Source: Marinifilaceae bacterium (lineage in GTDB: Bacteria; Bacteroidota; Bacteroidia; Bacteroidales; Marinifilaceae). Taken from it: 41,687 bases of DNA. The first letter of the stretch is position 1, and each line of letters starts with the position of its first letter. A model generated the notes under the pieces. The model searched no databases. It was not told the DNA's origin and saw nothing but the letters and a program-made list of their open reading frames with translations. A program made the translations under genes and the position numbers. The stretch lies in contig JAGBFU010000060.1 of assembly GCA_017936285.1 (NCBI GenBank), positions 1 through 41,687 of the forward strand, written 5' to 3'. This document shows, piece after piece, positions 16,190 through 23,253 of the stretch.

Positions 16190-17323
16190 ATGAGTAAGGT
16201 AAAAATTGAGACATTGACGCCTGTTCATATAGGTAGTGGAGAGTTCCTGAGGCATAACTCTGATTTTGTGAAGTACAATTATAAGAGTGATTTATACTTG
16301 TGTGTTCTAAATCCGCGTAAGATCCTTGATTTAATAGGTGTTGAGAGATTAAGCGGGTGGGTATCTTTGATTGAAAATGGGGGAGATATTAAAGAGTATG
16401 TAAGTAGGGTTGCAGGTAACGTATCTCCATTAGAGTATTCTTTACGTTATTTTCGTTCCCTAACATCGGTTATCAATTTGAATGATACTCTAAAAGAGAG
16501 TATGCATGATGGTGTTGGAGTGCCTTATATTCCCGGTAGTTCAATTAAAGGGGCTATACGAAGTGCCGTGGTTGCTACATTGTCTGAGAATAGAGATAAT
16601 CTGGAGAATTTGATTATTGATAAGAACGTTTTTTCCAATAAGGAGAAGGTAAATGCCACTAAAGTAGAGTCTAAACTTTTAGGTGCAGACCCTAATAGTG
16701 ATGTGTTTAGATTTATAAGGGTAGGAGATGCATATTTTGATAAAGGAAGTGAAATAGCCATTCGTTTGATTAATTTGAATATTCGGGAAAGAGAGTCTTT
16801 AATCGATTCTGGAAAGCAACAATTGGTCGAGGCTATCAATAAAGGTGTTGAGAGTGTAATACAACTAAAGGTTGATAAGGAGTATTACCACTGGACGCAG
16901 AAGAATTGGAATGGTAAAAATCTCCTGGGATTATTGAGCGATAGAATGTGTGATGAGTCATTGTTGTTTGATTTGATTAATAAACACACTAAGAAATTAC
17001 TTGAAGAGGAGTTGGATTATTGGCAAAATGTTGCAGATGCAGATTATATAGGAGCAGAACCATATATTGATAATATTAAGTCGATGTTGAATATCGTTCA
17101 TAGCTGTAAACGTGGCAGTGAATGTGTTTTGCGAATAGGACATGCATCCGGGTGGCGATTTATAACAGGTGCCTGGACTGAGGATTATGACATTTTTGAA
17201 GATAAAATTGTGCCGAGTGCACGTCCGGGGAATCACAAATACGAAGGGTATGATTTCCCCAAATCAAGAAGGATGGGTGAGAAGAGTGAGATGTTGGGTT
17301 TTGTAAAACTTACACTGATATAG
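16190..17323 (+). CDS. csm5: Type III-A subunit Csm5
   Basis: The 377-residue RAMP protein caps the 3' end of the crRNA complex. The N-terminal TLTPVHIGSGEF and VPYIPGSSIKGAIRSAV at about residue 115 are the family landmarks, with a C-terminal IGHASGWRFITGAW segment. In other systems Csm5 recruits host nucleases for crRNA 3' trimming. It is separated from the CARF nuclease gene by only 2 bases, so the accessory gene belongs to the same transcript. Confidence 0.93.
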   Translation: MSKVKIETLTPVHIGSGEFLRHNSDFVKYNYKSDLYLCVLNPRKILDLIGVERLSGWVSLIENGGDIKEYVSRVAGNVSPLEYSLRYFRSLTSVINLNDTLKESMHDGVGVPYIPGSSIKGAIRSAVVATLSENRDNLENLIIDKNVFSNKEKVNATKVESKLLGADPNSDVFRFIRVGDAYFDKGSEIAIRLINLNIRERESLIDSGKQQLVEAINKGVESVIQLKVDKEYYHWTQKNWNGKNLLGLLSDRMCDESLLFDLINKHTKKLLEEELDYWQNVADADYIGAEPYIDNIKSMLNIVHSCKRGSECVLRIGHASGWRFITGAWTEDYDIFEDKIVPSARPGNHKYEGYDFPKSRRMGEKSEMLGFVKLTLI

Positions 17324-17325
17324 AT

Positions 17326-18447
17326 ATGAGTAAAGTGCATATTACATTGGTAGGTGGACAGCCGGCTCCCGTTTATCATGGTATTGTAGCAACAAAACCG
17401 GATAAGGTTGTCTATATATATTCACAGAATAGTTATAAGGTATTACAAGCGCTTATTAATGAGATTACAATACCATCTGAACAGATTAAACTCGATGAGA
17501 CATCGCCTATCAAGATTATGCGATGTGCCGAGAAGTTGGCTGATAAGTATAAGGACGACGAGGTTACTGTTAATATCTCGAGTGGATTGAAATCATGGTC
17601 ACATTGGTTCGGAGTGGTGTTTGATAAATATACCAATGCTGCTGTCGTTTATATGGATCAGAATAATGTATTGTGGAACTATAAAACTATGGAATCAACT
17701 ACCGATTTTGAGTTTGATATGCACACATTATTCAGATTGTATGGTAACTCTTTAAAGAACAATTTTACCCCATTTACCGATTATACCGAAGATGACTTTA
17801 AGGTAATGGCAGAGGTAGAGCAGATGAGAAATCTAAATGTATCTGTTTTTAATAAATTGACTACTGTGCTAAGCAAGGAGCGAGCTAATATGGTTCGGAA
17901 TGCCAAAAGTGGTGTAATTAATGAGGGTGAGTCTTATGTTGAGTGGAACAGAGGTGAGAGTTCTGTACAATTGGGAGTAATGAAAGGCAGTAAGTTACAT
18001 ACCAGGAGTCTCTCATCACCTAATATTATGAATATTGTATTCAATGCAGGATGGTTTGAGTTGAAAGTAGCCAAATTGCTGTCGCAATGGAGTCATGCCA
18101 AGGAGATTTGTTTGAATTGCAGATTCCCTTTTAAGAAGGGCGTTGATAAAAACGAGGTTGATATCTTGATCAATACCGGAGTAAAGATTCTGTTTGTGGA
18201 GTGTAAAACACAAATTACAACAACTACCGATATCGATAAGTTTCGTAGTGTAATTAAGGAGTATGGAGGTATTGGAAGTAAAGGTTTGTTTATAACCGAT
18301 GCTGTTATGACCGATATCTCGAAGGAGAAGTGTAATGAGCGAAAAATAGTATCATTCTCGTTACAGGATAATCACTTAGGATTGGATACAGAAAAAGCTT
18401 TATTCTGGCTTTTGGATTCGGAGTTGTATAATATTAATGTTAAGTAG
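17326..18447 (+). CDS. Card1/Can2-type CARF-nuclease (cyclic oligoadenylate effector)
   Basis: The 373-residue protein matches the length of Card1/Can2. Residues 1-150 form a CARF domain, starting with a hydrophobic strand and the ligand loop VGGQPAP. The second ligand-loop region reads VNISSGLKSW, where Card1 proteins usually have NITGGTK. Residues 235-370 form a PD-(D/E)xK nuclease: GWFE with E245, VDIL with D279, and ECK with E292 and K294. Characterised relatives are activated by cyclic tetra-adenylate and cut ssRNA and/or DNA, causing dormancy. The operon position after csm5 and an intact Cas10 cyclase support this role. No Csm6 or Csx1 gene is present, so it is the only visible effector. 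Confidence 0.9.
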   Translation: MSKVHITLVGGQPAPVYHGIVATKPDKVVYIYSQNSYKVLQALINEITIPSEQIKLDETSPIKIMRCAEKLADKYKDDEVTVNISSGLKSWSHWFGVVFDKYTNAAVVYMDQNNVLWNYKTMESTTDFEFDMHTLFRLYGNSLKNNFTPFTDYTEDDFKVMAEVEQMRNLNVSVFNKLTTVLSKERANMVRNAKSGVINEGESYVEWNRGESSVQLGVMKGSKLHTRSLSSPNIMNIVFNAGWFELKVAKLLSQWSHAKEICLNCRFPFKKGVDKNEVDILINTGVKILFVECKTQITTTTDIDKFRSVIKEYGGIGSKGLFITDAVMTDISKEKCNERKIVSFSLQDNHLGLDTEKALFWLLDSELYNINVK

Positions 18448-18448
18448 A

Positions 18449-18817
18449 ATGCTAATTAATTTATCGAATCATCCATCATTGTTGTGGAGTGAAAGACAGT
18501 TAGATGCGGCGAAGGGGTATGGTGATATTATTGATGTGCCATTTCCTGTAATTGATGAAAAGGGTGATGAAAAGTATATCTCAGATTTGGCCGATGAATA
18601 TCTGCGAAGAGTACTGACTTTGTCTGTCAATAACGAGGTGGTGGTTCATCTGATGGGTGAGTTATCCTTTACATTTGCATTACTGAATCGCCTGCAAGCT
18701 AATGGAATAAAGTGTATCGCGTCAACTTCAGAACGAATAGTTTTGGACGAGTGTGCAGGACATAAAGGGGAGGTGATATTTCGTTTTGAAAGGTTTCGTG
18801 AGTATGAAAGGAGATAG
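18449..18817 (+). CDS. Small type III CRISPR-associated protein, Csx20-like; possible ring nuclease
   Basis: The 122-residue product has the layout of Csx20-like proteins: strand and loop LINLSNHPSLLWSERQLDAA, then YGDIIDVPFP, a central VVVHLMGELSFTFALLNRL and IKCIASTSERIV. It would be one small Rossmann/CARF-like domain with no effector domain. Small single-domain CARF-like proteins in type III loci often degrade or bind cyclic oligoadenylates, which would switch off the neighbouring nuclease (inference). The ATG at 18449 lies directly after the nuclease stop; an in-frame ATG at 18437 inside that gene is less likely. Array 2 begins 12 bases after its stop. Confidence 0.7.
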   Translation: MLINLSNHPSLLWSERQLDAAKGYGDIIDVPFPVIDEKGDEKYISDLADEYLRRVLTLSVNNEVVVHLMGELSFTFALLNRLQANGIKCIASTSERIVLDECAGHKGEVIFRFERFREYERR

Positions 18818-18829
18818 AATTAAATATAT

Positions 18830-19000
18830 TTCCATCACAATAAGGATTAAGAATCAGTAAGAATTCCGTCATCTTTTAACAGGTCTCTTATGTAGAGCGT
18901 TTCCACTAAAACAAGGGTTAAGATGTTTCAAGCTGTTCATTCTGCCATCTTTTAAAGTTTTTTCTTAATAGAGTGTTCCACTAAAACAAGGATATAAGGC
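18830..19000 (+). CRISPR. CRISPR array 2: three degenerate repeats
   Basis: Cores start at 18830, 18901 and 18976. The first equals the first repeat of array 1 over 23 bases. The second and third change the middle to CACTAAAACAAGG, and the last is degraded at its end (GATATAAGGC), as expected for a leader-distal repeat. Stems precede the second and third: CTCT/AGAG at 18885-18897 and CTT/GAG with a G-U pair at 18964-18973. The two intervals share a 17-base block with 2 mismatches (18863-18879 and 18939-18955). The orientation is the same as the cas genes. Confidence 0.75.
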
Positions 19001-19075
19001 TCATTTAATTGTGGTGATTTGTGGCAAATGTTGGGTTGATGGGGTAAGAGTTCGCTCTATTACAGATTTTTGATT

Positions 19076-19106
19076 TTTGCAGTATTTGTGATTTTTTGTA
19101 ATTTTG
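19076..19106 (+). promoter_or_regulatory. Promoter of the SLC13-type transporter gene
   Basis: TTTG at 19076-19079 and TAATTTTG at 19099-19106 are 19 bp apart. The predicted transcription start (about 19112) is at or next to the ATG at 19114, so the transcript may have almost no leader. Confidence 0.7.
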
Positions 19107-19113
19107 CGCTGTT

Positions 19114-20700
19114 ATGAGTTTTAGTATTATTTTTGTTGCAGCAGTGTTGGTGTTCATGTTATGGGCATTGGTTACTGATAAGTTGCGCCCGGGACTTATT
19201 TTGTTTACGGCTGTTGTACTTTTTCTAGGAGCTGGAATTATAACTCCTAAAGAGGCTTTAGAGGGTTTTTCCAATAAGGGAATGATTACCGTGGCTTTGC
19301 TTTACCTAGTATCTGAGGGAGTGAGATTAAGTGGTATTTTAGAGAGAATAACTTATAGAATGCTGCCTAAGGTAGAACCGGATAAGAAGGTGTCGTTGAC
19401 TAAGGCTCTGTGTAGTTTTCTGCCTATGACCTCGTTTATCTCAGCCTTTTTAAATAATACTCCGGTTGTTGTTATTTTTGCCCCTATGATCAAGAATTGG
19501 GCGCAAAAGATGCACCTTCCTCCAACAAAATTCCTTATACCACTTAGTTATGCTACTATTCTAGGAGGAATATGTACTTTGATAGGTACTAGTACCAATC
19601 TTGTCGTTAATGGTTTGGTAGTTGACGGAATCGCCGAGGGTATTGTTAAGAATGGTCATGCTTTGTCTATGTTTGAGTTGGGTAGAGTGGGTATTTTTAT
19701 CGCTCTTACAGGTCTTTTCTATCTAATAATGATTAGTAGATATCTGTTGCCAAGTAAGCGTGTTGCCGATGTGGAGAATGATGAGAGTCGCAATCCTGAT
19801 TACGTAAGAGTTGAGGCTATGTTGAGTACCCGTTTCCCAGGTCTTGGTAAAACCTTGCGTGAGTTTGATTTCTATCGACATTATGGTGCAAATGTTCGAG
19901 CAGTACGTCGTGGAGGTGAGATTATGAAGGATGATTGGATGAATACTCCTTTAACTACACAAGATACCTTGATTCTCGATGCGGATAAGACATTTATTCC
20001 AACGTGGGGCGAGAGTAGGGTGTTCTGGATGTTGAATGTAGTGGGTTCAGAGCCCCAGTTAGGAAAGAAGAAACGATATCTGGCAATTATTCTAACCTGT
20101 TTGATGATTATTGGAGCGACAGTGGGCGAGTTGCCTTTTGTCCAGGATATGGGTTTCAAAATCAAACTTGATATGTTTTTCTTTGCTGCAGTTACAGCTG
20201 TTATCATGGCGTGGACTGGTATGTTCAGTCCTCGTAAATATACCAAAGTTATCTCATGGGATGTGCTAATAACCATTGCTTGTGCATTTGGCATTAGTAA
20301 GGCAATGATTAATAGTGGTTTTGCAGATTTGATTGGTGGTTATATTATTGAGTTGGCAGAGCAGGCTAAGAATAGTGAGAATGGAATATATATTATGCTT
20401 GCGGCACTGTATCTGATTACCAATCTTTTTACAGAGTTGATTACCAATAATGCTGCGGCTGCGTTGGCGTTCCCTTTGGCTGTAAGTGTTAGTAGTAAAT
20501 TGGGTATAGATCCTACACCTTTCTTTATATGCATCTGTATAGCAGCAAGTGCTTCGTTCGCAACGCCTATAGGTTATCAGACAAACTTGATAGTACAAGG
20601 TATAGGGGGATATAAGTTTATGGATTTTGTAAAGGTGGGTTTGCCTTTGAATATTATTCTATTCCTGATGAGTGTATTCCTAATCCCACTTCTTTACTAA
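19114..20700 (+). CDS. SLC13/DASS-family ion or anion transporter with a central RCK_C domain
   Basis: The 528-residue protein has about a dozen membrane helices in two repeats. The first half holds FLNNTPVVVIFAPM and ATILGGICTLIGTSTNLV; the second holds LITNNAAAALAFP and ATPIGYQTNLIVQG. These are the paired SNT-type ion-binding signatures of the family. Between them, at about residues 225-295, lies a soluble RCK_C (TrkA-C-like) domain, from RVEAMLSTRFPGL to DTLILDA. Substrates in this family include sulfate, dicarboxylates and other anions, driven by Na. The one here cannot be identified. Only one RCK_C copy is seen, whereas many relatives carry two. Confidence 0.88.
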   Translation: MSFSIIFVAAVLVFMLWALVTDKLRPGLILFTAVVLFLGAGIITPKEALEGFSNKGMITVALLYLVSEGVRLSGILERITYRMLPKVEPDKKVSLTKALCSFLPMTSFISAFLNNTPVVVIFAPMIKNWAQKMHLPPTKFLIPLSYATILGGICTLIGTSTNLVVNGLVVDGIAEGIVKNGHALSMFELGRVGIFIALTGLFYLIMISRYLLPSKRVADVENDESRNPDYVRVEAMLSTRFPGLGKTLREFDFYRHYGANVRAVRRGGEIMKDDWMNTPLTTQDTLILDADKTFIPTWGESRVFWMLNVVGSEPQLGKKKRYLAIILTCLMIIGATVGELPFVQDMGFKIKLDMFFFAAVTAVIMAWTGMFSPRKYTKVISWDVLITIACAFGISKAMINSGFADLIGGYIIELAEQAKNSENGIYIMLAALYLITNLFTELITNNAAAALAFPLAVSVSSKLGIDPTPFFICICIAASASFATPIGYQTNLIVQGIGGYKFMDFVKVGLPLNIILFLMSVFLIPLLY

Positions 20701-20729
20701 TAAGGAATATTTATTAAGCAAAAACAATA

Positions 20730-20768
20730 AATTAGCGGTGCTGAAAATCAATTTCAGCACCGCTAATT
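20730..20768. terminator. Bidirectional terminator between the transporter gene and pheT
   Basis: A perfect 17-bp stem (20730-20746 with 20752-20768, arm AATTAGCGGTGCTGAAA) lies between convergent genes, with A/T-rich flanks on both sides. Confidence 0.85.
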
Positions 20769-20788
20769 CCTAATACCTAATTCTCTCT

Positions 20789-23239
20789 CTATCTTATCTC
20801 AGCACCAAGTTGATGTTTGTATGCTCCGATAAGTTTGTTCATTGTTTTGTCGATTACCTTATCTGTCAAGGTCTTCTCCTCGTCGAGCAGAGTGAAACTT
20901 ACAGCGTATGACTTCTTGTCTGCTCCTAGTTTCTCTCCCTCGTAAACGTCGAACAGAGTTACATCTTTAAGAATCTCTTTTTCAGTTCTAAGTGCAATAT
21001 CCTTAACCTCTTTGAATGTTACCTTCTTATCCAATAGTAGTGCCAAATCTCGCTTGACGGCAGGGAATTTTGCCATTGGAGTGTATGTAACTTTGTGGTT
21101 TTTCATTAGCTTCAGGATATTCTCCCACTGGAACTCTGCGTAGTAAACAGCTTGCTCAACATCGGTCAGTTTAAGTGCTTTTTTAGCTAATACTCCGAAG
21201 TGCAGAATGGTCTGCTGACCTACGGCGTATGTAAGTCCCTCTTTGAATATATCAAGTGAAACCTCGCTCACCTTTATTGACTCCTGTTTGATTCCCAAGC
21301 GTTTCAAAACCATTTCACAGTAACCCTTCAGATTATAGAAGTCGCTCTTAACTTCAGCGCCATTCCAACTTAGAAGAGATTTGTTTCCGGTGATAAAGAT
21401 TGCAAGCTTCTCCTCCTCTTTGTACTGTTTTTGTGGGTTGTCACAATTCTCCTTTTTGTTGAAGGTGTACTCCTTACCGAATTCAAATAGGCGAAGGTCT
21501 GCGTTTTTACGGTTTATATTGTAGGCTATGCTCTCCAATCCACCGAATAGAAGGCTCTGACGCATTGCGCCAAGGTCTGAGCTGAGTGGATTGAATAGTT
21601 TTACGGTTCTCTCGGGATTGAAGCAATCGAAGTTCTCGAAGTAGCTTGCCTTTGTCAGTGAGTTGTTCATTATCTCGTTGAAGCCGTTTGCTGCCAACAT
21701 ATCCGAGATCATATCTCTCAATTTGTAGGCATCCGGTTTCTCTGAGTAACTCAATGTAGAGTTTACTTTGTTTGGTACTTCAACGTTGTTGAATCCGTAG
21801 ATACGAAGAATATCCTCGATTACATCGGCCTCACGTGTTACGTCAACACGGTATGGTGGTACATTCAATAACAGATCATCGCCCTCTTCGCTGACAATTT
21901 TGATCTCAAGAGCTGTCAGGATGTTCTTGATAGTGTCGTGGCCGATTGCCTTTCCTATCAAACGGTCAATGTGTGAGTATTTTACCTTTACCTCGAAATC
22001 CTTCATTGGCTCAGGATAGATGTCAATGATGTCAGAGGTAATCTGACCTCCTGCTACCTCTTTGATAAGCATGGCTGCACGTTTGATAGCATAGATACAG
22101 GCGTTTGGATCGGTACCTCGCTCAAAACGGAATGATGCGTCGGTGTTCAATCCGAATCGACGCGCAGTCTTTCTAACGAAAACAGGGTCGAAGCTTGCAC
22201 TCTCAAGGAATACGTTGGTAGTCTTTTCGCTGATACCGCTCTTAAGTCCTCCAAATACTCCGGCAATACACATCGGCTCCTCGGCATTGCAGATCATAAG
22301 GTCGTCCTGGTGTAGTTTTCTTTCAACTCCGTCAAGAGTTACAAATGGAGTTCCAGCAGGGAAGCTCTTTACTACTACCTTGTCTCCGATAATCTCGTCC
22401 TTGTCGAATGAGTGTAGGGGTTGTCCCAACTCAAACAGAATAAAGTTTGTGATATCAACAATATTGTTGATTGGACGTACTCCGATAGATTTCAAACGGG
22501 TCTGCAACCACTCCGGAGACTCCTTTACAGTTATCCCCTCAATGCTGATTCCGCAGTAACGGCGACAAGCTTCAGGACGTTCAACGGTGATAGTTGTCTT
22601 TGAGGTGTTATTGTCAACCTTAAACTCCTCAACCGATGGTAGAGTGTAGTTGATCTCCTGACTCTGCTTCAAGTATGCAGCCAGGTCACGTGCAACACCA
22701 ATAACTGATGCTCCGTCAATGCGGTTTGGAGTGATGTCAATCTCGATGGTGTAGTCTGATGTTACGTTGTAATACTCAGATGCAGGTATTCCAATCTGAA
22801 CGTCATTTGGAAGTACAATGATTCCATCGTGGCTTGTTCCAACTCCAATCTCGTCTTCGGCACATATCATTCCGAATGACTCAACTCCGCGAATCTTTGA
22901 TTTTTTAATCTCAAAACTCTCGTCTCCATCATAAAGAGTTGTGCCAACAGTGGCAACTACTACAGTTTGTCCTGCGGCTACGTTTGGTGCTCCACAAACA
23001 ATCTGGGTAGGTGTGCCATCGCCCAAGTCAACTGTTGTTATGTGAAGATGGTCTGAATTCGGGTGCTCGACACAGGTCAAAACCTTTCCGATTACCAAGC
23101 CCTTTAAGCCACCTTTGATTGATTCAAATTTTTCATATCCGCCAACTTCCAAGCCGATCTGGGTAAGGATCTGGCAAACCTCCTCAACATTTAAATCTAT
23201 GTTAATGTACTCTCTTAACCAACCTAATGATACTTTCAT
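20789..23239 (-). CDS. pheT: Phenylalanine-tRNA ligase beta subunit
   Basis: The 816-residue protein has the full bacterial PheT layout: an N-terminal tRNA-binding OB domain (about residues 40-150, with HPNSDHLHITTVDLG), B3/B4 editing (about 210-390, with SFDKDEI and DGVERKL), B5 (about 400-480), the catalytic-like core (about 490-690) and the C-terminal anticodon-binding FDX-ACB domain (FPAVKRDLALLLDKKVTF). It pairs with PheS to charge tRNA-Phe; pheS is not in the window. It starts 14 bases after the NadB-NadC stop on the same strand, so both are likely co-transcribed. Confidence 0.97.
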   Translation of the reverse strand: MKVSLGWLREYINIDLNVEEVCQILTQIGLEVGGYEKFESIKGGLKGLVIGKVLTCVEHPNSDHLHITTVDLGDGTPTQIVCGAPNVAAGQTVVVATVGTTLYDGDESFEIKKSKIRGVESFGMICAEDEIGVGTSHDGIIVLPNDVQIGIPASEYYNVTSDYTIEIDITPNRIDGASVIGVARDLAAYLKQSQEINYTLPSVEEFKVDNNTSKTTITVERPEACRRYCGISIEGITVKESPEWLQTRLKSIGVRPINNIVDITNFILFELGQPLHSFDKDEIIGDKVVVKSFPAGTPFVTLDGVERKLHQDDLMICNAEEPMCIAGVFGGLKSGISEKTTNVFLESASFDPVFVRKTARRFGLNTDASFRFERGTDPNACIYAIKRAAMLIKEVAGGQITSDIIDIYPEPMKDFEVKVKYSHIDRLIGKAIGHDTIKNILTALEIKIVSEEGDDLLLNVPPYRVDVTREADVIEDILRIYGFNNVEVPNKVNSTLSYSEKPDAYKLRDMISDMLAANGFNEIMNNSLTKASYFENFDCFNPERTVKLFNPLSSDLGAMRQSLLFGGLESIAYNINRKNADLRLFEFGKEYTFNKKENCDNPQKQYKEEEKLAIFITGNKSLLSWNGAEVKSDFYNLKGYCEMVLKRLGIKQESIKVSEVSLDIFKEGLTYAVGQQTILHFGVLAKKALKLTDVEQAVYYAEFQWENILKLMKNHKVTYTPMAKFPAVKRDLALLLDKKVTFKEVKDIALRTEKEILKDVTLFDVYEGEKLGADKKSYAVSFTLLDEEKTLTDKVIDKTMNKLIGAYKHQLGAEIR

Positions 23240-23253
23240 TACCTATATTTAAA

